Positions 1 through 7,122 of a stretch of 50,768 bases of DNA are shown here, in pieces. The notes beneath the pieces were generated by a model that was not told where the DNA came from, searched no databases, and saw only the letters and a program-made list of their open reading frames with translations. The stretch is taken from positions 1-50,768 of the forward strand of contig JABFVM010000430.1 of NCBI GenBank assembly GCA_013362785.1, written 5' to 3'. A program made the position numbers and the translations under genes. Position 1 is the stretch's first letter. Each line of letters begins with the position of its first letter. The DNA comes from Streptomyces sp. (GTDB taxonomy: Bacteria > Actinomycetota > Actinomycetes > Streptomycetales > Streptomycetaceae).

Positions 1-191
1 CCGGCCGCACGGTCCTCCTCGTCACGCACGTCACCCCGATCAAGACGTTCGTACGCCTCGCCCTGGGCGCCCCGCCCGAGTCCCTGTTCCGCATGGAACT
101 CTCGGCGGCCTCCCTCTCGGCGATCGCGTACTACGCCGACGGCAACGCCAGCGTCCGCCTCGTCAACGACACCTCACACCTGCGCGCCTGA
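1..191 (+). CDS. C-terminal part of a histidine-phosphatase-family protein, probably bifunctional RNase H/acid phosphatase (5' end outside window)
   Basis: An open frame enters the window (first complete codon at base 3) and ends at TGA 189-191, leaving 62 residues. The peptide has a VLLVTHVTPIKTF stretch typical of the second half of histidine phosphatases (phosphoglycerate mutase/CobC fold), where the second catalytic His lies in a VTHxxP context. In Streptomyces a phosphatase of this type is commonly fused behind an RNase HI domain and sits beside eda, which matches this neighbourhood, but the RNase H half is not visible here. The stop codon lies inside a three-copy tandem repeat. It converges on the eda gene. 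Confidence 0.7.
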   Translation, partial: GRTVLLVTHVTPIKTFVRLALGAPPESLFRMELSAASLSAIAYYADGNASVRLVNDTSHLRA

Positions 192-252
192 GCCCTTCAG
201 CACACCTGCGCGACTGAGCCCCTCAGCACACCTGCTCGCCTGAGTGCTTCAG
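175..252. repeat. 26-bp tandem repeat, three copies, spanning two convergent gene ends
   Basis: Copies are at 175-200, 201-226 and 227-252. Each begins CACACCTG and ends TTCAG or CTCAG, and they differ by only a few bases. Copy 1 contains the stop codon of the plus-strand phosphatase (TGA 189-191). Copies 2 and 3 contain the stop and last codons of the minus-strand eda gene. The array is best explained by slippage at the junction of two converging genes. Confidence 0.9.
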
Positions 253-858
253 CCCGGCCGCCTCCCGCGCCAGCGCCTCGACCCGCGCCCAGTCCCGCGC
301 CGCCACCGCGTCCGCCGGAAGCATCCAACTCCCGCCCACACAGCCGACGTTGGGGAGGGCGAGATAGTCGGGGGCCGACGCCGGGCCGATCCCGCCCGTC
401 GGGCAGAAGCGGGCCTGTGGGAGCGGGCCGTACAACGACTTCAGGTACGCCGTACCGCCCGCCGCCTCCGCCGGGAAGAACTTCATCTCCCGCACCCCGC
501 GCTCCAGCAGCGCCACCACCTCGGACGTGGTCGACACCCCCGGCAGATACGGCACCCCGGACGCGCGCATCGCATCCAGCAGTACGTCCGTCCAGCCGGG
601 GCTCACCAGAAAGCGCGCCCCCGCCGTGACCGCGTCCGTCACCTGCTCCGGCGTGAGCACCGTGCCGGCTCCGACCACCGCGTCCGGCACCGCCTCCGCG
701 ATCGCCCGGATCGCCTCCAGCGCGGCCGGTGTCCGCAGCGTCACCTCGATCGCGGGCAGCCCGCCCTGGACCAGCGCCCGGGCCAGCGGTACGGCGTCGG
801 AGGGGTCGTCGACCACCACGACGGGGACGACGGGCGCGAGATCCAGGACTGAGGTCAT
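223..858 (-). CDS. eda: 2-dehydro-3-deoxyphosphogluconate / 4-hydroxy-2-oxoglutarate aldolase
   Basis: A 211-residue class I aldolase of the KDPG/KHG family, which cleaves 2-keto-3-deoxy-6-phosphogluconate to pyruvate and glyceraldehyde 3-phosphate in the cytoplasm. Family marks visible are EVTLRT (catalytic Glu region), GAGTVLT, and the Schiff-base lysine in MKFFPAE, followed by the phosphate-binding PTGGIG loop. Length is normal. The start is ATG 858, with AGGA and GAGG shortly upstream. The last ten or so residues (after AREAAG) are encoded by the tandem repeat and probably form a dispensable tail. A TTGCA/TGCAA dyad lies upstream and may be its operator. Confidence 0.93.
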   Translation of the reverse strand: MTSVLDLAPVVPVVVVDDPSDAVPLARALVQGGLPAIEVTLRTPAALEAIRAIAEAVPDAVVGAGTVLTPEQVTDAVTAGARFLVSPGWTDVLLDAMRASGVPYLPGVSTTSEVVALLERGVREMKFFPAEAAGGTAYLKSLYGPLPQARFCPTGGIGPASAPDYLALPNVGCVGGSWMLPADAVAARDWARVEALAREAAGLKHSGEQVC

Positions 859-899
859 GGCCTCATCCTGCCCAGGGGTAGCACACTGCGCAAAGGTCG

Positions 900-914
900 T
901 TGCACATGTTGCAA
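900..914. promoter_or_regulatory. Inverted repeat upstream of eda, candidate operator
   Basis: TTGCA-CATGT-TGCAA, arms 900-904 and 910-914, lies about 40 bp upstream of the eda start in the intergenic space before yaaA. Its position fits a repressor site for eda. No regulator gene is adjacent, so the binding protein cannot be named. Confidence 0.4.
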
Positions 915-961
915 TTAGAGGGGGCGGGATGCGGCAGGGCGCGGTCAGTGCGGGACCGGGC

Positions 962-1744
962 TCAGTGGATCTCCGTCACCAGCACATCCAGCGTCCACGG
1001 CTTCCCGCCCTTCACCGGCGCCTCCACCTCCACCTCGTACCCGAGGTCCCGCAGCGCCTCCACCAGCTCGGCCGGGCCCTTCGGCGCGGCGCCCTCCGTC
1101 AGCAGGCTCCGTACGATCCGCCCCTTCGTCGCCTTGTTGAAGTGGCTGACGACCTTGCGGGTCGGCGCGTGCAGTACCCGTACCGACGCCGTCCGCCCGG
1201 CCACCTCGCCCTTCGGCTTCCACGCCGCCGTGTACGCCGACGACCGCAGATCCAGCACCAGCCCGTCCCCGGCCGCCTCGGGCAGCACGTCCGCCATCGG
1301 CGCCCGCCAGTGCGTGCCGAGCGCGCCGAGGCCGGGGAGCTTCACGCCCATCGAGCAGCGGTAGGAGGGGATCCTGTCGGTGACCCGGACGGCACCCCAC
1401 AGCCCGGAGAAGACGAGCAGCGACCGGGCCGCCCGCCGCTTCGCCGCCGCGTCCAGTGACGCCAGGCCGAGGGCGTCGTAGAGCACCCCGGTGTAGATCT
1501 CCCCGGCCGGCCGCGCCCCCGCCGTCCGCAGCTCGGTGTTCTTGGCGACCTCGCCCCGCAGGCCCTCGCTCAGCCCGAGTACGTCGCGTGCCTTGTCCTC
1601 GTCACCGCCGCACAGCTCGACCAGTTCGCCGAGCACGGCCTCCCGGGCCTCGCTCAGCCCCGGCAGGGACAGCGACTCCAGCTTCAGCGGCGCACCCCGA
1701 CCGGACGAGGCCTTGCCTTCGGAAGGCGGCAGCAGGACAAGCAC
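962..1744 (-). CDS. yaaA: Peroxide stress protein YaaA (UPF0246/DUF328)
   Basis: 260 residues of the YaaA family, DNA-binding proteins that in E. coli lower intracellular free iron during peroxide stress. The N-terminus MLVLLPPSEGK is the family signature, followed by the SSGRGAPL and YTGVLYDALG segments and a C-terminal SHFNKATKGRIVR block. Start is GTG 1744, with AAGGAG five bases upstream (RBS). It is monocistronic, and the RNB ribonuclease gene diverges from it across a 73-bp gap. Nothing is truncated. Family assignment is firm; the role in Streptomyces is inferred. Confidence 0.92.
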   Translation of the reverse strand: MLVLLPPSEGKASSGRGAPLKLESLSLPGLSEAREAVLGELVELCGGDEDKARDVLGLSEGLRGEVAKNTELRTAGARPAGEIYTGVLYDALGLASLDAAAKRRAARSLLVFSGLWGAVRVTDRIPSYRCSMGVKLPGLGALGTHWRAPMADVLPEAAGDGLVLDLRSSAYTAAWKPKGEVAGRTASVRVLHAPTRKVVSHFNKATKGRIVRSLLTEGAAPKGPAELVEALRDLGYEVEVEAPVKGGKPWTLDVLVTEIH

Positions 1745-1817
1745 ACGTACTCCTTAGATCGAACTCCGCCACAGCGTACGGCGTGCCACCGGAAGACCCC
1801 GGCCCTACGCTCGTCGT

Positions 1818-3278
1818 ATGCCCCGCCGCCACATCCGCGTGACCGGCGCCCCCGAGGCCCCCCTCCGGTCCGCCCTCACCGCGCTGCGTACCGAACTCGG
1901 CGTCTCGGGAGGCTTCCCGCCCGAGGTCCTCGCCGAGGCCGAGCGGACCGCGAAGGCTCCCGCCCTCCCCTCCCACGACGCCACCGACATCCCCTTCTTC
2001 ACCGTCGACCCTCCCGCCTCCACCGACCTCGACCAGGCGATCCACCTGTCCCGGCAGGGCACCGGCTACCGCGTCCGGTACGCCATCGCGGACGTCGCCG
2101 CCTTCGTCGTACCGTCGGGCGCGCTCGACCGGGAGGCGCACCGGCGGGTGACCACCCTGTACTTCCCCGACGAGCGCGTCCCGCTCCACCCCGGGCTGCT
2201 GAGCGAGGGCGCCGCGAGCCTGCTCCCGGACCAGGACCGGCCGTCCGTGCTGTGGACGATCGACCTCGACGGGGACGGCCGTACCCTCGCCGTCGACGTC
2301 CGCCGCGCCCTGGTCCGCAGCCGGGCCAGGCTGGACTACGCGGGTGTGCAGCGGCGGATCGACGCGGGGACCGCCGAGGAGCCGCTGGCACTGCTGAAGG
2401 AGGTCGGGGAGGCGCGGGAGCGGCTGGAGGTGGAGCGGGGCGGGATCTCGCTGCGCGTCCCCGAGCAGGAGATCGTCGAGCACGACCGTGACCACACCTA
2501 CGAACTCGCCTACCGCGCACCGCTCCCCGCCGACGGCTGGAACGCCCAGCTCTCCCTGCTGACCGGCATGGCCGCCGCCGACCTGATGCTGGCCCACGGC
2601 ACCGGCATCCTGCGCACCCTCCCCGCCGCCCCCGACGGCGCGGTCGGCCGACTGCGCCGTACCGCACACGCCCTGCGCATCGAGTGGCCGCACCATGTCT
2701 CGTACGCCGAACTCGTCCGCTCCCTCGACCCGCACCGCCCGCACCACGCGGCGTTCCTCCTGGAGTGCACGACCCTGTTGCGCGGCGCGGGCTACACGGT
2801 GTTCCGGGACGGGGCGCTGCCCGACATCACCACCCACTCCGCCGTCGCCGCGCCCTACGCCCACTGCACCGCGCCCCTGCGCCGCCTCGCCGACCGGTAC
2901 GCGTCCGAGATCTGCCTCGCGGCCGCCGCCGGTCGGGCCGTCCCCGACTGGGTGTCGGTCGCCCTCGACACGCTGCCCGCCCGGATGGCCGAGGGCACGC
3001 GGCGCGCGGGCACGGTCGAGCGGGAGTGCGTGGACATCGTGGAGGCGGCGCTGCTCAGGGACCGGGTGGGGGAGGTGTTCGACGGCTGGGTGGTGGAGGT
3101 CGAGGAGCGCCGACCCGCCGTCGGGACCGTGCAGTTGGAGTCCCCGGCGATCATCGGCCGGATCGAGGCCGGGCACGGGGACCGGCTGCCGCTGGGGGAG
3201 CGGCTGCGGGCCCGGCTCACACAGGCAGATCCGGGACCGGGTCCGGGAGCGGCGAAGGTGCGCTTCGAGCCTGCCTGA
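1818..3278 (+). CDS. RNB-domain ribonuclease (RNase II/R family, short form)
   Basis: 486 residues. The RNB catalytic core has the Mg-binding cluster FFTVDPPASTDLDQAIHL (about residues 57-74), followed by YAIADVAAFV and YFPDERVPLHP. A C-terminal APYAHCTAPLRRLADRY block matches the family AxYxHxTSPIRRxxDL signature. It should be a 3'-5' exoribonuclease. No N-terminal cold-shock domain is seen. The start at ATG 1818 has no Shine-Dalgarno, but TACGCT (1806-1811) lies six bases upstream, suggesting a leaderless transcript. The last 62 bases overlap the convergent gene ending at 3217. Confidence 0.92.
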   Translation: MPRRHIRVTGAPEAPLRSALTALRTELGVSGGFPPEVLAEAERTAKAPALPSHDATDIPFFTVDPPASTDLDQAIHLSRQGTGYRVRYAIADVAAFVVPSGALDREAHRRVTTLYFPDERVPLHPGLLSEGAASLLPDQDRPSVLWTIDLDGDGRTLAVDVRRALVRSRARLDYAGVQRRIDAGTAEEPLALLKEVGEARERLEVERGGISLRVPEQEIVEHDRDHTYELAYRAPLPADGWNAQLSLLTGMAAADLMLAHGTGILRTLPAAPDGAVGRLRRTAHALRIEWPHHVSYAELVRSLDPHRPHHAAFLLECTTLLRGAGYTVFRDGALPDITTHSAVAAPYAHCTAPLRRLADRYASEICLAAAAGRAVPDWVSVALDTLPARMAEGTRRAGTVERECVDIVEAALLRDRVGEVFDGWVVEVEERRPAVGTVQLESPAIIGRIEAGHGDRLPLGERLRARLTQADPGPGPGAAKVRFEPA

Positions 3279-3843
3279 TCGCCTTGATCTCCCTGACGAG
3301 GCCGTCGGCGTCGTCGGCGTGGAAGCGGACGAGACGGATGTGCCGACGGCGGCCCAGGAAGGTGAAGTGGGCGACGGGCTCGGCGAGTTCGAGCGTCACG
3401 GTGGTCTGCGCCCCGATGACGACGTCGAGCTCGCCGTCGGCCCGCTCATGAGTGGTGCGCAGCTCGCGGCGGACGTGCGCGATCTTCTCCAGCGGTATGC
3501 GCAGATCGACGTGCGCGGCACGCCGGACGCGCAGGAAGCCGCGGTCGAGGACGTGCGGTCGTACGACGGAGGCGGCGTGCATCCCGATGAGGAGCAGCAG
3601 GGTGTACACGTCCATCATGAACCACACCCGTTGCACGGCCGGGTGGTTCCGCAACAGCACGGACATCATGATCGACTCGATCACGATCACAAACCCGAAT
3701 CCCAGCATCATCGTGCCCTGGCCGCGCGAGTACCCGAAGCCGGTGCCGCCGCCGATCCCGTGCCGGCGCCGGGCCGCCCACAACCAGATACTGGCGACGA
3801 GCCGCAATTCGTGCCGCAGGAGGGTGAGCGCGGTCCGCGTCAT
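3217..3843 (-). CDS. Hypothetical membrane protein, MerR-coupled
   Basis: 208 residues. Two hydrophobic segments (about 42-64 and 73-95) are followed by a soluble C-terminal half of roughly 110 residues with alternating beta-like stretches (VTLELAEPVAHFTFLGRRRHIRLVRF, shown only in part: EPVAHFTFLGRRR). This resembles the layout of PH-like or DUF-type membrane-attached proteins. I do not recognise the family. ATG 3843 overlaps the stop of the MerR gene by an ATGA junction, so the two are co-transcribed and translationally coupled. The 3' end overlaps the RNB gene on the other strand. Confidence 0.75.
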   Translation of the reverse strand: MTRTALTLLRHELRLVASIWLWAARRRHGIGGGTGFGYSRGQGTMMLGFGFVIVIESIMMSVLLRNHPAVQRVWFMMDVYTLLLLIGMHAASVVRPHVLDRGFLRVRRAAHVDLRIPLEKIAHVRRELRTTHERADGELDVVIGAQTTVTLELAEPVAHFTFLGRRRHIRLVRFHADDADGLVREIKAIRQARSAPSPLPDPVPDLPV

Positions 3844-4598
3844 GGTCCGTACCCTTCCGTGAGGATCCGCAGCGTGCGGCGGATCGCCTCGGCCTGTGCC
3901 GGGGCGAAGTCGGCGTAGAAGGCGCGCAGGAAGCTGTTGTCGGGGTCGACCTCCACCGGCTCCGGCAGCAGGTCGCGGGGCAGACAGTCGGCGAGGGCAC
4001 GGGCCGCCTCGTCCACGCGCGGGTCGGTGGGATCGGCGTCCGCGAGCTCGTCGAGCAGCGCGTAGGCGGCGAGAGCCCGCTCCTTGCCGCCCGGCCGGGC
4101 GAGCGCGTCCCCCAACGCACCCATGAGCTGCTCCCGGCCCTCGGGATCCGCCGTGGTCTCGATCAACGCGAGCATCTCGCGGTCCTTGGCGGCCATGGGG
4201 GAGTCGGAGACCTGGGCCATGTCCCGGAAGAGAGCCGCGAGCCGGGGCGAAACCGGCCCCTCGGTGGTCACCGCGCCCTCCGTCTCCAGCAACGCCCGCA
4301 ACCGCTCACGCCGCTGCCGGATCGCCGCCTCCTGCCGGGCGAGATCCTCATCGAGCTCGCTCAGCACCTCGACGAGATCCTTCCCCGCGTCCTCGGCGAG
4401 CACGTCCCGCACCTCCGCGAGGCCCAGCCCCAGCTCGGTCAGCCGCCGGATCCGCGCCAGCACGACGGCATGCCGCAGCGTGTAGTCCCGGTATCCGTTG
4501 GGCCGCCGCTCGGGCTCGGGCAGCAGCCCCTGGTGGTGGTAGTGCCGCACGGTCCGCGTGGTGACGCCGACGGCGACGGCGAGTTCTCCGATTCGCAT
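3840..4598 (-). CDS. MerR-family transcriptional regulator
   Basis: 252 residues. The N-terminal winged helix-turn-helix is MRIGELAVAVGVTTRTVRHY followed by GLLPEPERRPNGYRDY, the canonical MerR DNA-binding module. A dimerisation coiled coil (about 75-110) and a long helical C-terminal domain of about 140 residues without recognisable ligand cysteines follow. No cysteines means metal sensing is unlikely; an organic ligand is more plausible. Start ATG 4598 has no Shine-Dalgarno. A MerR-type promoter with a 19-bp spacer ends six bases before it, so the mRNA is probably leaderless and autoregulated. The downstream membrane-protein gene is coupled by ATGA. Confidence 0.92.
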   Translation of the reverse strand: MRIGELAVAVGVTTRTVRHYHHQGLLPEPERRPNGYRDYTLRHAVVLARIRRLTELGLGLAEVRDVLAEDAGKDLVEVLSELDEDLARQEAAIRQRRERLRALLETEGAVTTEGPVSPRLAALFRDMAQVSDSPMAAKDREMLALIETTADPEGREQLMGALGDALARPGGKERALAAYALLDELADADPTDPRVDEAARALADCLPRDLLPEPVEVDPDNSFLRAFYADFAPAQAEAIRRTLRILTEGYGP

Positions 4599-4604
4599 GG
4601 CATC

Positions 4605-4635
4605 AGTAGAAACGCTGACGTTGCGGCAGGGTCAA
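4605..4635 (-). promoter_or_regulatory. MerR-type promoter with 19-bp spacer and dyad operator
   Basis: Read on the minus strand: -35 TTGACC (4635-4630), a 19-bp spacer, then -10 TCTACT (4610-4605). The spacer holds an imperfect dyad, ACCCTGCC facing GTCAGCGT. An over-long 19-bp spacer with a dyad between the hexamers is the hallmark of promoters activated by MerR-family proteins through DNA untwisting. The predicted start site falls at or next to ATG 4598. Confidence 0.7.
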
Positions 4636-4669
4636 GCGAAGGCCTCCGGCGGCATGGAAACCGGACCGT

Positions 4670-4772
4670 CAGGTGTTACTCGGATCAGGTGTTACTCGGA
4701 TCAGGTGTTGCTCCGACACGAGACAGTCCGACACGAGACAGTCCGATACGAGACAGTCCGATACGAGGCAGG
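4670..4772. repeat. Two abutting minisatellites upstream of the AraC-family gene
   Basis: The first unit is 16 bp (CAGGTGTTACTCGGAT), at 4670-4685 and 4686-4701, with a degenerate partial copy from 4702. The second unit is 15 bp (CCGACACGAGACAGT), at 4713-4727, 4728-4742, 4743-4757 and 4758-4772. The array fills most of the gap between the divergent MerR and AraC genes and stops at the AraC ribosome binding site, so it occupies the likely promoter or leader of that gene. Confidence 0.92.
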
Positions 4773-4782
4773 GGGGTGCGAT

Positions 4783-5607
4783 GTGGGTGAACAGGCGCGC
4801 TGGACCAGGGCGCGGCTCGGGCGGGGCGGGCCGCCGCTCGATCTGCTGACCGCACGGTTCGACCGGCATGTGTACGCCCCGCACGCCCATGACGAGTTCA
4901 CGATCGGCGTCTGCGTCGGCGGCAGCGAGGTCATCGACTACCGCGGCGGCCGCATCCGTCCCGGCCCGGGCTCCATCGTCGTCCTGGCACCGGGAGAGAT
5001 GCACACGGGCCGCCCGGCGGCCGCCGAGGGCTACGCCTACCGCGCCCTCTACGCCGGGACGCCGCTGCTGACCGACGGCACCCTCGGCACCGCCGCCCCG
5101 CACTTCCACGACCCCCTCCTCGACGACCCCGAACTGGCCACCGCCCTACGCCTCACGCACACCGAACTCGCCGCCTGCCCCGACCCCTTGGAGGCCGAGT
5201 CCCGCATCCCCTGGCTGCTGACCGCCCTGGCCCGCCGCCACTCCACGGCCCGCGCGACGAGCGACACGGTCCCCGGCGCCTCCGGCATAGCGCACGCCGT
5301 ACGCGACCGCCTCGCGGACGAGCTCACGGCCCCGCCCTCCCTCGCCGCCCTGGCCACGGACCTGGGCCTGTCCCGCTACCAGCTGCTCCGGGCCTTCCGT
5401 ACGACGATGGGGGTGCCGCCGTACGCGTGGCTTGCCCAGTACCGGGTGAGCCGGGCTCGCGGCCTGCTGGAGTCGGGTCTGCGCCCGGCGGAGGTCGCGG
5501 GGCTGGTCGGCTTCGCGGACCAGGCGCACCTCACCCGCTGGTTCCGCCGCGTACTCGGCGTGACCCCGGCGGCGTACCGCAACAGCGTTCAAGACAGCGG
5601 ACACTGA
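4783..5607 (+). CDS. AraC-family transcriptional regulator with cupin sensor domain
   Basis: 274 residues from GTG 4783, chosen because AGGGGGG (4770-4776) lies just upstream and because the longer frame would translate the tandem repeats. The N-terminal AraC-type cupin ('AraC_binding') has HAHDEFTIGVCVGGSE and a GSIVVLAPGEMHTG strand. The C-terminal double helix-turn-helix runs from LAALATDLGLSRYQLLRAF to VAGLVGFADQAHLTRWFRR. This architecture controls small-molecule transport or metabolism genes. The EamA transporter starts 20 bp downstream on the same strand and is the obvious target. Family is certain; the ligand is unknown. Confidence 0.92.
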   Translation: MGEQARWTRARLGRGGPPLDLLTARFDRHVYAPHAHDEFTIGVCVGGSEVIDYRGGRIRPGPGSIVVLAPGEMHTGRPAAAEGYAYRALYAGTPLLTDGTLGTAAPHFHDPLLDDPELATALRLTHTELAACPDPLEAESRIPWLLTALARRHSTARATSDTVPGASGIAHAVRDRLADELTAPPSLAALATDLGLSRYQLLRAFRTTMGVPPYAWLAQYRVSRARGLLESGLRPAEVAGLVGFADQAHLTRWFRRVLGVTPAAYRNSVQDSGH

Positions 5608-5609
5608 CC

Positions 5610-5626
5610 CGGCCGAGACTCGGCCG
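5610..5626. promoter_or_regulatory. Perfect 8-bp inverted repeat directly before the EamA start codon
   Basis: CGGCCGAG-A-CTCGGCCG, centred at 5618, sits between the araC-type stop (5607) and the transporter ATG (5628). It could be an operator, or an mRNA hairpin whose single-base centre would force a small loop and hide the initiation region. No Shine-Dalgarno is visible before ATG 5628. Confidence 0.45.
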
Positions 5627-5627
5627 C

Positions 5628-6605
5628 ATGACTGCACGTGGCTGGATTCTGTTCGCCCTGATGGGCGTGGTCTGGGGCATCCCGTATCTGATGATCAAGG
5701 TGGCGGTGGGGGCGGTCTCCCCGTCGGTGGTGGTGTTCACGCGATGCGCGCTGGCCGCCGCGCTCCTGCTCCCCTTCGCGATCCGGCAGGGCGGCCTGAC
5801 CCGGACCGTACGAGACCACTGGCGCCCGATGCTCGCCTTCGCCTGCATAGAGATCATCGGCCCCTGGTGGACCCTGACCGACGCCGAACGCCACCTCTCC
5901 AGCTCCACGGCAGGCCTGCTGATCGCGGGCGTACCGATCGTCGGCATCGCGCTCGCCCGCTTCTTCGGCAGCGACGAGCACCTGGGCGGCCGGCGCCTGA
6001 CCGGCCTCGGCCTCGGCCTGGCCGGCGTGGCGGTCCTCACCGTCCCGCACCTCACCGGCGGCGACGCCCGCTCGCTGGGCGAGGTGCTGCTGACGGTGCT
6101 CGGCTACGCCACGGCCCCCCTGATCGCGGCGCGCTGGCTGAAGGACGTGCCGTCCCTCCAGCTCACGGCCCCCTGCCTGGCGCTGGCCGCGCTGGTCTAC
6201 GCGCCCGCGGCCGCCCTGACCCGGCCGTCCTCGCTCCCCTCGGCCGAGGTCCTGACGGCGCTGGCCGCCCTGGGCGTGATCTGCACGGCGGTCGCCTTCG
6301 TGGCCTTCCTGGAGCTGATCAAGGAGGTGGGCCCGACGCGCGCGACGGTCTTCACGTACGTCAACCCGGCGGTCGCGGTGGCGGCAGGGGCGCTTTTCCT
6401 GGACGAGCCGCTGACCACCGGCATCGTGGCGGCCTTCGCCCTGATCCTCGCGGGATCGGTGCTGGCGACGAGCGGTGGACCGAAGAGGGACGCCCGCCCG
6501 GTAACATGGTCGACACGGCAGACGAGCCGGGCGGACGGCCGCGTGGAGGCCCTTGTGGACCTCCCCGAGGAACGTCCGGGCTCCACAGGGCAGGGTGGTG
6601 GCTAA
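5628..6605 (+). CDS. EamA/DMT-family permease (drug/metabolite exporter), 3' end overlapping rnpB
   Basis: 325 residues from ATG 5628, chosen because the protein then begins directly with the first transmembrane helix (WILFALMGVVWGIPYLMIK). It has about ten transmembrane segments in two EamA repeats, each with the WG.P and glycine-rich helices of this family. It probably exports a metabolite, under control of the adjacent AraC-type regulator. The conserved fold ends near VLATSGG (about residue 285). The remaining roughly 40 codons are hydrophilic, and the last 87 bases coincide with the 5' end of rnpB, so the C-terminal tail is shaped by RNA sequence. Confidence 0.9.
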   Translation: MTARGWILFALMGVVWGIPYLMIKVAVGAVSPSVVVFTRCALAAALLLPFAIRQGGLTRTVRDHWRPMLAFACIEIIGPWWTLTDAERHLSSSTAGLLIAGVPIVGIALARFFGSDEHLGGRRLTGLGLGLAGVAVLTVPHLTGGDARSLGEVLLTVLGYATAPLIAARWLKDVPSLQLTAPCLALAALVYAPAAALTRPSSLPSAEVLTALAALGVICTAVAFVAFLELIKEVGPTRATVFTYVNPAVAVAAGALFLDEPLTTGIVAAFALILAGSVLATSGGPKRDARPVTWSTRQTSRADGRVEALVDLPEERPGSTGQGGG

Positions 6606-6936
6606 CGGCCACCCGGGGTGACCCGCGGGACAGTGCCACAGAAAGCAGACCGCCCAGCGCTTCGGCGCTGGGTAAGGGTGAAACGGTGGTGTAAGAGACC
6701 ACCAGTGCCCAGGGCGACCTGGGCAGCTAGGTAAACCCCACCCGGAGCAAGGTCAAGAAGGGGCCGCCTCCTCGCAAGAGGGGCGACCCTGCGCGGACGT
6801 TCGAGGGCTGCCCGCCCGAGTCCGCGGGTAGACCGCACGAGGCCGGTGGCAACACCGGCCCTAGATGGATGGCCGTCGCCCAGGGCTCCGCGAGGAACCC
6901 TGGGAACAGAACCCGGCGTACAGCCCGACTCGTCTG
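6519..6936 (+). ncRNA. rnpB: RNase P RNA (class A)
   Basis: The catalytic RNA of RNase P, which matures tRNA 5' ends. The core is recognisable: GAGGAACGTCCGGGCTCC (CR-I/P4 5' strand), then ACAGGGCAGGGTGGTGGCTA and CACAGAAAGCAGACCGCC. Further on are GGTAAGGGTGAAACGGTG, TAAGAGACCACCAG, TAGGTAAACCCC, the TTCGAGGGCTGC block, and the 3' GATGGATG...GACAGAACCCGGC strand. Ends are set by helix P1, CAGACGAG (6519-6526) pairing with CTCGTCTG (6929-6936), giving about 418 nt. A TAACAT -10 candidate lies at 6502-6507, inside the upstream coding region. The first 87 nt overlap the EamA gene. Confidence 0.97.
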
Positions 6937-6953
6937 CCGCTAGCTGCGGTTTT
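6937..6953 (+). terminator. Intrinsic terminator of rnpB
   Basis: CCGC-TAGCT-GCGG followed by TTTT, immediately after the P1 3' strand. It is a short hairpin with a T run, at the expected place for rnpB termination. Confidence 0.8.
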
Positions 6954-7122
6954 GCCTTGGAAAGGGCACGTACCGCCCAGCCGTCGATGGGTTCGCGGTC
7001 TACGCGACCAACATCGGGTTTGCCGCTGTGTAGTCGGATGCCTGACGGAAACGCCGAAGCGCCGGCCGGGCAGGGCAGTTCGCAGGTCGTCTGATCCAAC
7101 CGGAACCTCGGTCACGTGCGGC

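Noticed and set aside
1602..3176. 524-codon minus-strand frame
   Set aside because: Antisense shadow of the RNB and yaaA genes; low-complexity Arg/Gly/Val sequence with no family motif.
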